Shown in pieces: positions 21,995 to 32,980 of a DNA stretch of 64,000 nt; position 1 is the first letter of the stretch; each line of letters begins with the position of its first letter. The DNA comes from Pseudomonas maioricensis (GTDB lineage: Bacteria; Pseudomonadota; Gammaproteobacteria; Pseudomonadales; Pseudomonadaceae): NCBI RefSeq assembly GCF_022790535.1, contig NZ_LOHG01000006.1, forward strand, positions 38,608-102,607, given 5' to 3'. A program made the position numbers and the translations under genes. Below the pieces are notes generated by a model. It saw only the letters and a list, made by a program, of their open reading frames with translations, was not told the origin of the DNA and did no database searches.

Positions 21995-22786
21995 TTAGCG
22001 AATCTCGAATGTATCGGCGTCGAGATGAGCCGGAAACTTTGTCCTGTAAGCCGCGAGATCCGCAGCGTTCAACGACACCTCAAAAACGCCGTCAGCCTCT
22101 CCGGCGTTGAACAGGCTCTCTCCCTGGAAATCCAGCACCTGACTGTCACCGGTATAAGCGAAGCCTTTGCCGTCGGTGCCTGTGCGATTGACTGCGGCGA
22201 CGTAACACAGGTTTTCAATGGCCCGTGCCGGGAGCAGTCGATTCCAGTGCATGCGTCGGGCGCCCGGCCAGTTTGCGGTGTAGAGCAACAGATCGGTGTG
22301 CTGCCCGTCACGGCTCCAGACAGGGAAGCGTAAGTCGTAGCAAATCAACGGACGTATACGCCACCCCTTGAGTTCGAACTGCACTTGCCGCTCGCCAGGG
22401 CTGTAATGCTCGTGCTCACCCGCCATGCGAAACAGATGGCGCTTGTCGTAATGCAGCAGCTCACCGTCGGGACGAGCCCACAACAGCCTGTTGCGGTGAC
22501 TGCCATCAGCATCCTTGACGATGACGCTACCGGTAATCACCGCGTTGAGCAGCCTGGCCTGTTCAAGCATCCATTTGGATGTGGGACCTGCTTCTTGCTC
22601 GGCGAGGGTTTCAGACGCCATGGAAAAGCCCGTGGTGAACATCTCCGGCAGGACCACCAGATCAGCGCCCTTGATGGGAGCCAGGAGCATGGCGAAGTGT
22701 TCAAGATTGGCCTTGCGGTCATGCCAGACCAGTGAAGTCTGGACCAACGCCACATTCAGGTTGGGTAGTTCACTCAGATCGCGCAT
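21995..22786 (-). CDS. Nitrilase-superfamily omega-amidase (YafV type)
   Basis: A 263-residue carbon-nitrogen hydrolase with the complete catalytic triad E48 (LPEMF), K115 (YDKRHLF) and C149 (LICYDLRF). The TTGFSMASE context and the neighbour suggest YafV/Nit2-type omega-amidase, which hydrolyses 2-oxoglutaramate or 2-oxosuccinamate to the oxo-acid and ammonia. It overlaps the preceding aminotransferase gene by 13 bp: a glutamine-using transaminase plus omega-amidase pair, the known salvage pair in methionine recycling. Confidence 0.88.
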   Translation of the reverse strand: MRDLSELPNLNVALVQTSLVWHDRKANLEHFAMLLAPIKGADLVVLPEMFTTGFSMASETLAEQEAGPTSKWMLEQARLLNAVITGSVIVKDADGSHRNRLLWARPDGELLHYDKRHLFRMAGEHEHYSPGERQVQFELKGWRIRPLICYDLRFPVWSRDGQHTDLLLYTANWPGARRMHWNRLLPARAIENLCYVAAVNRTGTDGKGFAYTGDSQVLDFQGESLFNAGEADGVFEVSLNAADLAAYRTKFPAHLDADTFEIR

Positions 22787-23922
22787 AATTTTTCCGCTGC
22801 CTGACGCAACGTCTCCTCACGCTTGGCGAAGCACAGCCGGATCAACCGCTGGCCTTCAGGTGGTTTCTGGTAGAACACCGAGACAGGAATACTTGCCACG
22901 CCATGCTCACGCGTCATCCACAGCGACATCTCCACGTCGTTGAGGTCCGGTCGGATTTGCGCGTAATTCACAAGCTGAAAGTAGGTACCGCCAACACGAT
23001 CAAACGTGAAGCGCGAGCCCTGTAATTGATCGCAGAAGAAATCACGTTTGGCCTGATAGAACCCAGGTAGTTCTTCGACGTGCTCAGGGTGCTCGGCCAT
23101 GAAATCCGCCAGTGCCCATTGCAATGGCGTGACGCCACAGAAACTGACGTACTGGTGAACCTTTCGCAACTCGGCGCTCAATGCTGGCGGCGCAACCACG
23201 TAACCGGTTTTCCAGCCTGTGACGTGATAGGTCTTACCGAACGAGCTGACCACGAAGGCGCGCTGGTACAACTCTTCGTGGCTCAGGATGCTGACGTGCT
23301 GAACACCATCGAATACCAGGTGCTCGTAGACCTCGTCGCTGACAAGGTAGATATCACGCTCGGCGATCAGCGCAGCCAGTTGATCCAGTTCGGCACGGCT
23401 GATCAAAGCGCCACTCGGGTTATGCGGGCTGTTGAGGATGATCATCCGGGTGCGGGGGCTCAGCGCATCACGCAGTTTCTGCCAGTCGATGGAGAAGTCG
23501 TTTGCGTCCAGCTGCACGTGAACACAGCGGCCGCCTGCCAACTCAACCGAGGGCTCATAGCTGTCGTAGCAAGGATCAAAAACGATCACTTCGTCACCCG
23601 GACGAATCACGGCCTGGACCGCACAGAAGATCGCCTGGGTAGCGCCCGGAGTAATAGTTATTTCAGTTTCAGCGTTGACCTGGCGGCCATAGCTGCGCGC
23701 AATCTTGGTGGCGACCTGCTGGCGAAGCGCAGGCAAACCGGTCATTGGTGCGTATTGGTTGTGCCCTTCAGCGACGTGACGGCTCAGCGCATCGCGCAGC
23801 GCCTGAGGACCATCGAAATCGGGGAAACCCTGGGACAGGTTGATCGCGCCCGTCTCGGCTGCGAGCTGAGACATGACGGTAAAAATAGTAGTGCCAACAT
23901 TGGGCAACTTGCTGTCAATCAT
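22774..23922 (-). CDS. Methionine/glutamine-type aminotransferase (YbdL-like)
   Basis: A 382-residue fold-type I PLP aminotransferase. PLP lysine in SSFGKTYHVTGWKTGY; the substrate/PLP motif NSPHNPSGALI and SQGFPDFDGPQALRDAL at the N-terminus are as in E. coli YbdL (methionine aminotransferase). It would transaminate 4-methylthio-2-oxobutyrate with glutamine, and its product oxoglutaramate is what the downstream omega-amidase removes. First gene of the two-gene operon; a terminator of the preceding unit lies upstream at 23998. Confidence 0.88.
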   Translation of the reverse strand: MIDSKLPNVGTTIFTVMSQLAAETGAINLSQGFPDFDGPQALRDALSRHVAEGHNQYAPMTGLPALRQQVATKIARSYGRQVNAETEITITPGATQAIFCAVQAVIRPGDEVIVFDPCYDSYEPSVELAGGRCVHVQLDANDFSIDWQKLRDALSPRTRMIILNSPHNPSGALISRAELDQLAALIAERDIYLVSDEVYEHLVFDGVQHVSILSHEELYQRAFVVSSFGKTYHVTGWKTGYVVAPPALSAELRKVHQYVSFCGVTPLQWALADFMAEHPEHVEELPGFYQAKRDFFCDQLQGSRFTFDRVGGTYFQLVNYAQIRPDLNDVEMSLWMTREHGVASIPVSVFYQKPPEGQRLIRLCFAKREETLRQAAEKLCAI

Positions 23923-23997
23923 TGGGCCTGTTTCCTGCTCTACGCCCGGCTCGACGGCGGCTCGGGGTCAGGCAGGATAGCCCATAGCGCGCGCATA

Positions 23998-24026
23998 AAA
24001 AAAGGCGCTATTAGCGCCTTTTCCTG
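23998..24026 (-). terminator. Terminator downstream of der
   Basis: Hairpin AAAAAGGCGCTATTAGCGCCTTTT between the aminotransferase promoter region and the REPIN that follows der. It would stop transcription from the der operon before the aminotransferase gene. Confidence 0.75.
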
Positions 24027-24063
24027 AGAAAGCTTTGTACCCAATCCGCGGGACTGCGCAGGC

Positions 24064-24154
24064 TCTGTGGGAGCCGGGCTTGCTCGCGATACAAGCGACG
24101 CGGTTTGAAAGCAGACCGCATCATCGTTTTTCGCGAGCAAGCTCAGCTCCCACA
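24064..24154. repeat. REPIN, type B
   Basis: Inverted arms ctgtgggagccgggcttgct and complement ending agctcagctcccaca. The two arms differ by a few bases and the central spacer carries gcgg/ccgc. It lies just beyond the der stop codon. Confidence 0.85.
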
Positions 24155-24177
24155 TAAGCCCTGCGCAGGCAACGCTA

Positions 24178-25650
24178 TCAGCGCTTGTCTCTACGTTTCT
24201 TGTCGGCTTTCTTGTGGTGCGACATCATCCGACGCTTCTTGTTGACCTGACGGTCTGTCAGCGTGTTCTTGTTACCCTCGTAAGGGTTCTCGCCGCCTTT
24301 GAACTCGATACGGATCGGTGTACCGACCAGTTTGAGCACGCGGCGGTAAGTGTTTTCCAGATAACGAACGTAGGACTTGGGTACTTTCTCGACCTGGTTA
24401 CCGTGGATCACGATCAGCGGCGGGTTAGCACCACCCAAGTGAGCGTAACGAAGCTTGATGCGACGGCTACCCACCATCGGTGGCGCGTGCTCGCTGACCG
24501 CATCTTCAAGAATCTGCGTCAGGCGGCTGGTCGGCCAGCGAGTTACAGCGGACTTGAAGGAGTTCTGCACCGACTGGTACAGGTTGCCAACGCCCGTGCC
24601 GTGCAGCGCCGAGATGAAGTGAATGTCAGCGAAGTCAACGAAGAACAACCGGCGTTCAAGCTCGGTCTTCACGTAATCACGTTCGCTCGGGACCATGCCG
24701 TCCCATTTGTTCAGGGCGATAACCAATGCGCGACCGGCCTCAAGGGCGAAGCCCAGCAGGTTCAAGTCGTGGTCAACCACACCTTCGCGAGCGTCCATGA
24801 CAAAGATCACCACGTTGGCGTCCTTGATGGCTTGCAGGGTTTTCACCACCGAGAACTTTTCAACTTCCTCGTGGATCTTGCCGCGCTTACGCACACCGGC
24901 CGTATCGATCAGGGTGTACTTCTCGTCGTTGCGCTCAAACGGGATGTAGATGCTGTCACGCGTCGTGCCCGGCTCGTCATAAACGATAACCCGGTCTTCA
25001 CCCAGCATACGGTTGACCAGCGTCGACTTGCCGACGTTAGGACGACCAATTATCGCGATCTTGATGCCATCCTTTTCACTCGGACCCGGAATGCGCTTGG
25101 CTTCCTGGCCTTCAGCGACCACTTCGGCTTCGCCTTCCTCGTCCTCTTCCCCTTCGTCTTTCGGGAATTGGCTGAGGGCGATTTCCAGCATCTGGCTGAT
25201 GCCGCGACCGTGAGCACCGGCTACCGGAATGGCATCGCCCATACCCAATGGAGCGAACTCGGCGCGGGCCATTTCAGGGTCGATGTTGTCGACCTTGTTG
25301 GCTACCACATAAGAGCGCTTGCCACGTTTGCGCAAGTGCTCGCCGATCATCTGGTCAGCTGCAGTGAAACCGGCTTTGGCATCAACAAGGAACAGCACGA
25401 CATCGGCTTCTTCGATAGCCAGCAGTGACTGCTCGGCCATCTTTTCGTCCATGCCGTGTTCGTCACCGGAAATACCGCCGGTGTCGATCAGAATGTAGGA
25501 GCGCCCTTGCCACTTGGCCTCACCGTATTGGCGATCACGGGTCAGACCGGACAGATCGCCGACGATGGCGTCGCGAGTCCTGGTCAGGCGGTTGAACAAG
25601 GTGGACTTGCCGACGTTCGGTCGACCCACCAGGGCGATTACGGGAACCAT
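24178..25650 (-). CDS. der: Ribosome biogenesis GTPase Der (EngA)
   Basis: A 490-residue protein with two tandem GTPase domains, each with a [10 protein letters not shown]-loop (first at residues 9-16, second near 205), DTGG/DTAG switch motifs and NKVD/NKWD specificity motifs, then a KH-like C-terminal domain with a Lys/Arg tail ([20 protein letters not shown]). It acts in 50S subunit assembly. The acidic linker ([12 protein letters not shown]) between the G domains is typical for Pseudomonas. The start is taken at MVPVIALVG, four codons inside the open frame. It follows bamB after 127 bp. Confidence 0.96.
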   Translation of the reverse strand: MVPVIALVGRPNVGKSTLFNRLTRTRDAIVGDLSGLTRDRQYGEAKWQGRSYILIDTGGISGDEHGMDEKMAEQSLLAIEEADVVLFLVDAKAGFTAADQMIGEHLRKRGKRSYVVANKVDNIDPEMARAEFAPLGMGDAIPVAGAHGRGISQMLEIALSQFPKDEGEEDEEGEAEVVAEGQEAKRIPGPSEKDGIKIAIIGRPNVGKSTLVNRMLGEDRVIVYDEPGTTRDSIYIPFERNDEKYTLIDTAGVRKRGKIHEEVEKFSVVKTLQAIKDANVVIFVMDAREGVVDHDLNLLGFALEAGRALVIALNKWDGMVPSERDYVKTELERRLFFVDFADIHFISALHGTGVGNLYQSVQNSFKSAVTRWPTSRLTQILEDAVSEHAPPMVGSRRIKLRYAHLGGANPPLIVIHGNQVEKVPKSYVRYLENTYRRVLKLVGTPIRIEFKGGENPYEGNKNTLTDRQVNKKRRMMSHHKKADKKRRDKR

Positions 25651-25777
25651 GCGGCTCTCCACTTCGTTATTTCAGAAAATACAAAAGCCGCTGCAGGGCA
25701 GCGGCCGGAGTTCGGGACAGCACTCAGAGTGCTGCAGACCCCGCCGAAGCAGGGTCCTGATCAAGCATAGACATCCA

Positions 25778-26929
25778 TTACTTGATCGTCAGGGCTTCCA
25801 GCTTGCCGCTGTTGCCGTAGACGTAAATCATGTCGCCAACCACCAACGGACGAGCACGCAGGCCGTCACTGTCAATGCGCTCGCGGCCCACGAAACGACC
25901 ATCAACCTGGCTCAACAGGTGCAGATAGCCTTCCATGTCGCCGACGGCTACATAGCTGGAAAACACTTCCGGCGAACCCAGCTGACGACGGGCCAGCGCT
26001 TCGTTACTCCACAAGGCAGAGGATGAACGCTCATCGATACCCTCGACGGTGCCGGAGGCCAGGCTGGCATAAACACTACCAAAGCCCTGGGCTACGCCAG
26101 AGTAACTCGATGCATCGCGCTGCCAGATCACACGCCCGCTTTCCAGCTCAAGACCGGCAACCCGGCCCTGATAGGTAGCGACGTACAAAGTACCACCGGA
26201 CAGCAGCAAACCGCCGTCGATATCAACGACGCGATCCAGCTCCGAGCGACCTTGAGGAACAGCGACACGTTGCTCCCAGACCGGCACGCCGTTGGAGGTG
26301 TCCAGTGCAACCACTTTACCGGTCGACAGGCCAGCCACCGCCAGGCGGTTGGTTACGATCGGCGCACCGGTACCGCGCAGGGTCAGTACTGCCGGAGTGC
26401 TTTCGTAGATCCAGCGCTGGTTACCGGTCGCTGCATCCAGGCCGACAATACGGTCATCCTGGGTCTGAACCACGACCACATCACCGTTGGTGGCAGGCGG
26501 AGCCAGCACTTCGCTGGTCACGCGAGCACGCCATTTTTCTTCACCGGTGCTGGAGTCCAGAGCGACGACTTCGCCTTTCAGGGTCCCCACCATGAGCATG
26601 CCGTAACCCACGCCAACGGCGCCGGATACACGCAACTCAAGATCTTTTTCCCAGATGACCTTACCGTTCATTCGGTCCATCGCGACGATGAAGCCTTCAA
26701 CGTCGCTGGCGAAGATACGGTCGCCATCAATGGCCGGAACCAACATGTTGTAGGTTTCGCCCTGGCCCTCACCGATAGAGCGGCTCCACTGCTTCTGCAG
26801 CACGACTTCTTCTTTGAAGTCGGTCAGCTCGGCCGGTGGCAATTCCTTTTTGCTGTTGCTGCTGCAACCCGCGGCCAAAATGGCCAGAGCCAGCAATGCT
26901 GCATGTTTCCAACGGATCACGTCACGCAT
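25778..26929 (-). CDS. bamB: Outer-membrane assembly lipoprotein BamB
   Basis: A 383-residue lipoprotein of the beta-barrel assembly machine. Signal with lipobox LAAGC (Cys about residue 22), then an eight-bladed PQQ-like propeller with repeated GEVVALDSSTGEEKWRA, DRIVGLDAATGNQRW, GKVVALDTSNGVPVWE blades. It hands outer-membrane proteins to BamA with BamC/D/E. The gene overlaps yfgM by 8 bp, part of the hisS-yfgM-bamB-der string conserved in gamma-proteobacteria. Confidence 0.95.
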   Translation of the reverse strand: MRDVIRWKHAALLALAILAAGCSSNSKKELPPAELTDFKEEVVLQKQWSRSIGEGQGETYNMLVPAIDGDRIFASDVEGFIVAMDRMNGKVIWEKDLELRVSGAVGVGYGMLMVGTLKGEVVALDSSTGEEKWRARVTSEVLAPPATNGDVVVVQTQDDRIVGLDAATGNQRWIYESTPAVLTLRGTGAPIVTNRLAVAGLSTGKVVALDTSNGVPVWEQRVAVPQGRSELDRVVDIDGGLLLSGGTLYVATYQGRVAGLELESGRVIWQRDASSYSGVAQGFGSVYASLASGTVEGIDERSSSALWSNEALARRQLGSPEVFSSYVAVGDMEGYLHLLSQVDGRFVGRERIDSDGLRARPLVVGDMIYVYGNSGKLEALTIK

Positions 26930-27563
26930 CCCCTTTGGCCAAGTCGTCGAGCTTCATTTGTAAGCCACCTACGGCCGCTTCTTCAGACAGCGCGGATTTG
27001 GCTTTTTGGTATGCAGCATGGGCCTCGTCGGTACGACCCAGCTGTACCAGCAGGTCGCCCTTGAGTTCTTCACGGCTGGCCAGGAATGCCTTTTCGGCAT
27101 CGCCGTCGAGCAGCTTCAACGCGTCGTCAGCCTTGTTCTGTGCAGCCAATACGCGAGCCAGACGCTGGCGGGCGATTTCGCCCAACGTGTCGCTGGCAGG
27201 CTTGTCGGTGACCAGCTTCAACTCGGCCGCAGCATCATCGAGTTTGCCGTTGTCGACAGCCACCTTGGCTACGAACAGGCTGCCGTATTGAGCGTAGGCA
27301 GAACCACCAAACTCGTTTTTGAGCTTGTTGGCGATATCAGCAACACGGGCCGTATCAGCCTGGCCACTCGGCGTAAGGGCTGTTTCCAGCAACTGCTGGT
27401 AAAGCGCCGAAGCACCTTGCGATTGATTGCTTTCGTATCTGGTCCAGGCCTGCCAGCCAAGCACCACTACCAGCGCCAGCAAACCGCCCGTCACCAGGGG
27501 TTTACCATTACGCTGCCACCAGTCCTTCATTGCCGCCAGTTCATCATCTTCAGTACCTGACAC
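26922..27563 (-). CDS. yfgM: YfgM-type ancillary SecYEG translocon subunit
   Basis: A 213-residue single-pass inner-membrane protein: short acidic cytoplasmic N-terminus (DDELAAMKDWWQRNGKP), one transmembrane segment (GGLLALVVVLGWQAW) and a periplasmic TPR-like helical domain. YfgM associates with PpiD at the Sec translocon and helps pass proteins to periplasmic chaperones. Its place between hisS and bamB is the standard context. Confidence 0.88.
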   Translation of the reverse strand: MSGTEDDELAAMKDWWQRNGKPLVTGGLLALVVVLGWQAWTRYESNQSQGASALYQQLLETALTPSGQADTARVADIANKLKNEFGGSAYAQYGSLFVAKVAVDNGKLDDAAAELKLVTDKPASDTLGEIARQRLARVLAAQNKADDALKLLDGDAEKAFLASREELKGDLLVQLGRTDEAHAAYQKAKSALSEEAAVGGLQMKLDDLAKGDA

Positions 27564-27602
27564 CCCAATACTCCTATTCGCTAAATCGGCTGTAAATCAG
27601 CT

Positions 27603-28892
27603 TCAACCCTGCACAACGCAGGAGGCCAGGTGCTCAGACAGAGCATCCCAGGCAATATTTTGTTGTTCACCCTGACCACGCAGGGGTTTGACGCCGATGA
27701 TCTGCTGCGCCAGCTCCTCTTCCCCAAGGATCAACGCAAACAGCGCACCACTCTTGTCGGCTTTCTTGAACTGACTTTTGAAACTGCCAGCTCCCGCGTT
27801 TACCTGCAAGCGCAGGTTCGGCAGTTCATCACGCACACGCTCGGTCAGCGCAAGTGCTGCCAGCTCCGCCGCTTCGCCGAAGGCGCACAGGTACACGTCA
27901 ACCTGACGGGATATCTCCTCAGGGACCTGCTCAAGTGTTTCAAGCAGCAGCACCAGACGCTCGATACCCATGGCGAAACCGACGCCACTGGTAGCCTTGC
28001 CACCCATCTGCTCGACCAGACCGTCATAACGGCCGCCCGCGCATACAGTGCCTTGGGCCCCCAGTTGATCGGTTACCCACTCGAAAACGGTTTTGCTGTA
28101 GTAATCGAGACCACGAACCAGCTTCGGATTGATCACATACGGAATACCCGCAGCATCCAGACGCGCCTTGAGGCCTTCGAAGTGGATGCGAGACTCGTCG
28201 TCCAGGTAATCCGCCAGTTTCGGCGCATCGACCAGTAGGGCCTGGGTTTCAGGGTTCTTGGTGTCGAGTACGCGCAAAGGGTTGGTTTTCAGGCGGCGCT
28301 GGCTGTCTTCATCCAGTTCAGTGAGGCGTGCTGACAGGAACTCGACCAGCGCATCGCGGTAACGCGCTCGCGCCTCGCTGGTGCCCAGGCTGTTGAGTTC
28401 GAGCTTGACTGCGTTGCGGATACCCAACAGGCCCCATAGACGCCAGGTCAGGACGATCAGCTCTGCGTCGATGTCCGGACCATCAAGGTTGAACACTTCG
28501 ACACCGATCTGGTGAAACTGACGATAACGGCCTTTCTGTGGACGCTCGTGGCGGAACATCGGACCGATGTACCACAGTTTCTGTACCTGACCGCCACCGG
28601 TGATACCGTGTTCAAGCACCGCACGCACGCAGGCTGCCGTGCCTTCCGGGCGCAGGGTCAGAGAGTCACCGTTGCGATCGGCGAAGGTGTACATCTCTTT
28701 TTCGACGATATCGGTCACTTCACCGATGGAGCGCTTGAACAGATCGGTGAACTCCACGACAGGCATGCGAATCTGACGGTAACCGTAGTTATCCAGCAGA
28801 CGCGAGACAGTGCCTTCGAAGTGACGCCACAACGGGGTCTGATCGGGCAAAATGTCGTTCATGCCACGAATGGCTTGCAGAGACTTACTCAC
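27603..28892 (-). CDS. hisS: Histidyl-tRNA synthetase
   Basis: A 429-residue class II synthetase. Class II motif 2 ([20 protein letters not shown]), histidine-specific motifs [15 protein letters not shown] and AGGRYDGL, and the motif 3 region [11 protein letters not shown] are all present, followed by the C-terminal anticodon-binding domain. Length is normal. It is 22 bp downstream of ispG and 39 bp upstream of yfgM, so one operon is likely. Confidence 0.97.
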   Translation of the reverse strand: MSKSLQAIRGMNDILPDQTPLWRHFEGTVSRLLDNYGYRQIRMPVVEFTDLFKRSIGEVTDIVEKEMYTFADRNGDSLTLRPEGTAACVRAVLEHGITGGGQVQKLWYIGPMFRHERPQKGRYRQFHQIGVEVFNLDGPDIDAELIVLTWRLWGLLGIRNAVKLELNSLGTSEARARYRDALVEFLSARLTELDEDSQRRLKTNPLRVLDTKNPETQALLVDAPKLADYLDDESRIHFEGLKARLDAAGIPYVINPKLVRGLDYYSKTVFEWVTDQLGAQGTVCAGGRYDGLVEQMGGKATSGVGFAMGIERLVLLLETLEQVPEEISRQVDVYLCAFGEAAELAALALTERVRDELPNLRLQVNAGAGSFKSQFKKADKSGALFALILGEEELAQQIIGVKPLRGQGEQQNIAWDALSEHLASCVVQG

Positions 28893-28914
28893 AAAAAATC
28901 CTTAGCAATTCTGT

Positions 28915-30024
28915 TTAGCCGCGCGCGATAAGGGCTGCGTCAGCTTCGACCTTTTCGGCCGCTTTCTGGCGAATCAAGCGTTCCAGCTCATCCACCAGAT
29001 TGTCATTGGTCAGCTTCTGTGCCGGCTTGCCGTCGATGTAGATCAGGTTAGGCGTACCGCCCGTCAGACCTACATGCGCCTCTTTGGCTTCACCAGGCCC
29101 GTTAACCACGCAACCGATGACCGCAACATCCAGCGGCACCAGCAAATCCTCAAGCCGCCCTTCCAGTTCGTTCATGGTCTTGACCACATCGAAGTTCTGC
29201 CGCGAGCAACTCGGGCAGGCGATGAAGTTGATTCCACGAGAGCGAAGGCGCAGCGATTTAAGGATGTCGTAGCCGACTTTCACCTCTTCGACCGGATCAG
29301 CGGCCAGCGAGATGCGGATAGTATCGCCAATTCCTTCGGCGAGCAGCATACCTAGGCCCACTGCCGATTTCACCGTGCCTGAACGCAGACCACCCGCCTC
29401 GGTGATACCCAAGTGCAATGGCTGGACAATTTCCTTCGCCAGCAAGCGATAGGCTTCGACGGCCATGAACACATCGGAAGCTTTGACACTGACCTTGAAG
29501 TCCTTGAAGTTCAGACGCTCGAGGTGCTCGACGTGGCGCAGAGCTGATTCTACAAGCGCCGCTGGCGTTGGCTCGCCGTACTTCTTCTGCAGATCTTTTT
29601 CCAGCGAACCAGCGTTGACGCCAATGCGAATCGGAATACCACGATCACGAGCGGCATCGACCACAGCCTTCACCCGGTCTTCGCGACCGATGTTGCCCGG
29701 GTTGATACGCAGGCAATCGACACCCAGTTCAGCAACCCGCAAGGCAATCCGGTAATCAAAGTGAATGTCGGCAACCAGCGGGACCTTCACCAACTGTTTG
29801 ATACGACCGAAAGCCTCAGCGGCGTCCATATCCGGTACCGAAACCCGGACGATGTCCACGCCAGCAGCTTCAAGACGATTGATTTGCGCAACCGTCGCAG
29901 CGACATCATTAGTGTCACTGTTAGTCATGCTCTGCACCGCGATAGGCGCATCGCCGCCTACCGGTACCGAGCCCACCCAGATTTTCCGGGATTCGCGACG
30001 CTTGATCGGAGATTCACCGTGCAT
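28915..30024 (-). CDS. ispG: 4-hydroxy-3-methylbut-2-enyl-diphosphate synthase
   Basis: A 369-residue 4Fe-4S enzyme (GcpE) that reduces MEcPP to HMBPP in the non-mevalonate isoprenoid pathway. N-terminal TIM barrel and C-terminal cluster domain with three Cys ligands: two in [10 protein letters not shown] and one in GCVVNGPGE, plus the conserved Glu of that motif. As an Fe-S enzyme it depends on the isc operon a few kb upstream. Three bases separate it from rodZ. Confidence 0.97.
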   Translation of the reverse strand: MHGESPIKRRESRKIWVGSVPVGGDAPIAVQSMTNSDTNDVAATVAQINRLEAAGVDIVRVSVPDMDAAEAFGRIKQLVKVPLVADIHFDYRIALRVAELGVDCLRINPGNIGREDRVKAVVDAARDRGIPIRIGVNAGSLEKDLQKKYGEPTPAALVESALRHVEHLERLNFKDFKVSVKASDVFMAVEAYRLLAKEIVQPLHLGITEAGGLRSGTVKSAVGLGMLLAEGIGDTIRISLAADPVEEVKVGYDILKSLRLRSRGINFIACPSCSRQNFDVVKTMNELEGRLEDLLVPLDVAVIGCVVNGPGEAKEAHVGLTGGTPNLIYIDGKPAQKLTNDNLVDELERLIRQKAAEKVEADAALIARG

Positions 30025-30027
30025 GAC

Positions 30028-31020
30028 TTATTGTCCCAGCTTCAGGCGAGCAGTTGCGCCAGTGGTGAACGGAGCCACATCGACTGACATGCCGTTGTAG
30101 CTGACCTGAGCGCCAGCTGCCGCCCCCAGGCGCACATTGAGAGGTGGCTTGCCATTCACGTCCAGAGTGTCGCCCTTGCGCTTCAAACCGCTGTACAGAA
30201 CCTTGCCACCAGCGTCGGTGACCTGAGTCCAGCAATCAGCGATGAATGTGATGCTCAACTGGCCAGCACCGGCAACCGGAGCTTCAGTAGCGACAGCAGG
30301 AGCAGCCGGTGCAGGAGCAGCAACCGGAGCTGATGGCGCTGGAGCGGTCGCAGGCGCGCTGTGCGTCGGCGAAGCTGCAGGAGGCGTAGTCGACGACGGG
30401 GTTGCAGGCGTCTGAACCGGGGCCTGAGCAGGTGCCTGTGCTGGCGGCGTAGAAGGATTCAGGGCCAGAGGCGCCGAGTCGGACGTTTGCGCTTCAGCAA
30501 CGGCCTGATCTTCAGGCTCGTCCAGCGGATGAATCTGGGTGGTGCCATCAGCGCTTTCAACTTCAACGTGCTCAAGGCTCAGACCTGCGTCCTTGCCACG
30601 CAAGGACGTCTGATCCTGCCACCAGAAGAAACCACCACCAACCAGCACAATCAGCAACAGCAGGCTGACGATTCGCAGAATATTGTGGGAAAGGCGCACC
30701 GGTTCTTCGATACGACCCAGGGCATGCACCGAACTGCCCGCGCTGTCTGTACCGGTGTACTGATCGAACTGGGTGACCAGTGCGGCCTGATCCAGCTCCA
30801 GCACCTTGGCGTATGCGCGCACATAACCGCGGGCGAACGTATGACCCGGCAATTTTTCAAAGTGGCCAGCCTCGAGGTTACTCAACGAGGTTACGGTGAG
30901 ATTCAGCCTCAGGGCGACGTCTGGCAGCGACCAGTTTTTACTCTCACGAGCCTGACGCAAGGTATCGCCAGGATTGACGCGAGTGGCTGCTACGACTTCG
31001 GGATGCACCGCTTTCATCAT
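30028..31020 (-). CDS. rodZ: Cytoskeletal protein RodZ
   Basis: A 330-residue bitopic membrane protein: cytoplasmic helix-turn-helix domain (DTLRQARESKNWSLPDVALR, to about residue 95) that binds MreB, a transmembrane segment (ILRIVSLLLLIVLVGGGFFWW, about 113-133), a long Pro/Ala-rich periplasmic linker (APAQAPVQTPATPSSTTPP and more) and a C-terminal DUF4115 domain. It keeps rod shape. Starts ATGATG and overlaps the pilW stop (ATGA). Length of the Ala/Pro linker varies between strains. Confidence 0.93.
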   Translation of the reverse strand: MMKAVHPEVVAATRVNPGDTLRQARESKNWSLPDVALRLNLTVTSLSNLEAGHFEKLPGHTFARGYVRAYAKVLELDQAALVTQFDQYTGTDSAGSSVHALGRIEEPVRLSHNILRIVSLLLLIVLVGGGFFWWQDQTSLRGKDAGLSLEHVEVESADGTTQIHPLDEPEDQAVAEAQTSDSAPLALNPSTPPAQAPAQAPVQTPATPSSTTPPAASPTHSAPATAPAPSAPVAAPAPAAPAVATEAPVAGAGQLSITFIADCWTQVTDAGGKVLYSGLKRKGDTLDVNGKPPLNVRLGAAAGAQVSYNGMSVDVAPFTTGATARLKLGQ

Positions 31021-31775
31021 TGCTCCGACAGGTATTGCTGATATTCCGGCGTACCGGGATAGAGTCTTTTGAGTTGCAGGCCAAAACTGGCTGCCTTGTT
31101 GCGATCTTCGTAGATTTTTGCCAACCGCGTACCGAGCAATAGACTACGTGCATTTTGCTCGCTCAGTTGGCTAAACCGGTCGTAATAATCACGCGAGGGC
31201 ACATAATGCCTGTCTTCGTAAGACAACTCAGCCATTTCCAGCAATGCGCGTGGCAATTGACGATCCATGCGCAAGGCTTTGGTGAAATGAGCAGCGGCAG
31301 CTTCGCGGTTACCCAGCATAACGGCAGTCATGCCCAGATTTTCGAATACCCGCGAACGCTCAGGATAAAGGTTATCGGCGGCAGCTTGCTCAAAACGCTC
31401 ATAAGCCTCTTTGTAGCGCTTCTGCTCGTAAAGAAAACTGCCGTAATTGTTGAGGATACGTGCGTCGCCCCGGCGCGAGGACAGCGCTTTCTGGAAATGC
31501 TGATCAGCCAGCTCGGGCTCCATCTCGACCTGGAAGACCAGAGCGAGTGCGGCATTGGCATCCGCATCGGAACTGTCCAGCTCAAGCGCCTTTTTCAATG
31601 GCACCTTGGCCCGCTCAGTCTGCCCCTGTTGCAGATAGCCAATACCCAGCTGTACATAAGCCTGACGTGCAGCGTCGCGACCTTTGCTGGTGCTCATCGG
31701 ATCGACATTACCCGTGGTCACGCAACCAGCCAGCGCGGTCAAAAAGCAGAGCAGCAAGGCGGCACGCACGGACAT
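31017..31775 (-). CDS. pilW: Type IV pilus biogenesis/stability lipoprotein PilW (PilF)
   Basis: A 252-residue outer-membrane lipoprotein (LTALAGC lipobox, Cys about residue 18) with tandem TPR repeats (YVQLGIGYLQQGQTERAKVP, ILNNYGSFLYEQKRYKEAYE and others). It is the pilotin that carries the PilQ secretin to the outer membrane; it is called PilF in P. aeruginosa and PilW in Neisseria. It overlaps rodZ by 4 bp, the conserved rlmN-pilW-rodZ-ispG order. Confidence 0.93.
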   Translation of the reverse strand: MSVRAALLLCFLTALAGCVTTGNVDPMSTSKGRDAARQAYVQLGIGYLQQGQTERAKVPLKKALELDSSDADANAALALVFQVEMEPELADQHFQKALSSRRGDARILNNYGSFLYEQKRYKEAYERFEQAAADNLYPERSRVFENLGMTAVMLGNREAAAAHFTKALRMDRQLPRALLEMAELSYEDRHYVPSRDYYDRFSQLSEQNARSLLLGTRLAKIYEDRNKAASFGLQLKRLYPGTPEYQQYLSEQ

Positions 31776-31801
31776 TGAGATTCTCTCGGCCAGGTTCGCG
31801 A

Positions 31802-32950
31802 TCAGGTTCGAGTCGCGGCGCTTTGAGCCACACTCGCCTCGCTACTCAATTCACGTACAGCGATATAACGCTCGCTGCGGCGTGTTCGGTCCATGACCTG
31901 CCCTACCAACTGACCACACGCGGCATCGATATCTTCACCCCGAGTGGTGCGCACCGTGACGTTGTATCCAGCTTGATGCAGTTGGTCCTGGAAGCGACGA
32001 ATCGCATTGTTGCTTGGACGCTCGTAACCAGAGTGCGGGAACGGGTTGAACGGGATCAGATTGATCTTGCAAGGCGTGTCCTTGAGCAACTCGATCATCT
32101 CAACGGCGTGCTCGACCTTGTCGTTGACGTCCTTGAGCAGGGTGTACTCAATGGTCAACACGCGCTTTTCACCCAGCGTCGCCATGTAGCGACGGCAGGA
32201 TTCGAGGAGCATTTTCAACGGATACTTCTTGTTGATCGGTACCAACTGGTTACGCAACGCGTCGTTAGGCGCGTGCAGCGACAACGCCAGCGAAACATCA
32301 ATGTGCTCAGCCAGCACGTCGATCATCGGTACCACGCCGGAGGTGGATAGAGTCACCCGGCGCTTGGAAATGCCATACCCCAGGTCATCCATCATCAGAT
32401 GCATGGCGGCAATGACATTATCGAAATTCAGCAGCGGCTCACCCATGCCCATCATCACCACGTTGGTGATGGCACGGTCGACGGTAGCCGGGACGCTGCC
32501 AAAGGATTTGTTGGCAATCCACACCTGACCGATCACTTCGGCGGCGGTGAGGTTGCTGTTGAAGCCTTGTTTGCCGGTAGAGCAGAAACTGCAATCCAGC
32601 GCACAGCCCGCCTGGGACGAAACACACAAGGTGCCACGCTTGCCCTGAGGGATATAAACGGTTTCGACGCAGCTGCCGGACGCCACACGAACCACCCATT
32701 TACGGGTGCCATCGCTGGAGATGTCCTCGCTGACGACTTCAGGACCGCGAACCTCAGCACAGGCCTTGAGCTTTTCACGCAGGGCCTTGCCGACATTCGT
32801 CATGGCGTCGAAATCATCGACGCCAAAGTGGTGAATCCACTTCATGACCTGACCGGCACGGAAGCGCTTCTCCCCGATTGAATCGAAGAATTTTTCCATT
32901 TCCGGCTGGGTAAGACCCAACAGGTTTGTTTTGCCAGTCGTTGCAATCAT
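31802..32950 (-). CDS. rlmN: Dual-specificity 23S rRNA / tRNA adenine-C2 methyltransferase
   Basis: A 382-residue radical SAM enzyme that methylates C2 of A2503 in 23S rRNA and A37 of some tRNAs. Radical SAM cluster CALDCSFC, N-terminal HhH-like accessory domain and the C-terminal methyl-carrying Cys in [12 protein letters not shown]. The start is set at [13 protein letters not shown]; the frame is open five codons further up (MKGEF). It follows ndk after 30 bp. Confidence 0.96.
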   Translation of the reverse strand: MIATTGKTNLLGLTQPEMEKFFDSIGEKRFRAGQVMKWIHHFGVDDFDAMTNVGKALREKLKACAEVRGPEVVSEDISSDGTRKWVVRVASGSCVETVYIPQGKRGTLCVSSQAGCALDCSFCSTGKQGFNSNLTAAEVIGQVWIANKSFGSVPATVDRAITNVVMMGMGEPLLNFDNVIAAMHLMMDDLGYGISKRRVTLSTSGVVPMIDVLAEHIDVSLALSLHAPNDALRNQLVPINKKYPLKMLLESCRRYMATLGEKRVLTIEYTLLKDVNDKVEHAVEMIELLKDTPCKINLIPFNPFPHSGYERPSNNAIRRFQDQLHQAGYNVTVRTTRGEDIDAACGQLVGQVMDRTRRSERYIAVRELSSEASVAQSAATRT

Positions 32951-32980
32951 GAATTCACCCTTCACTCGTTAGTCCAGGAC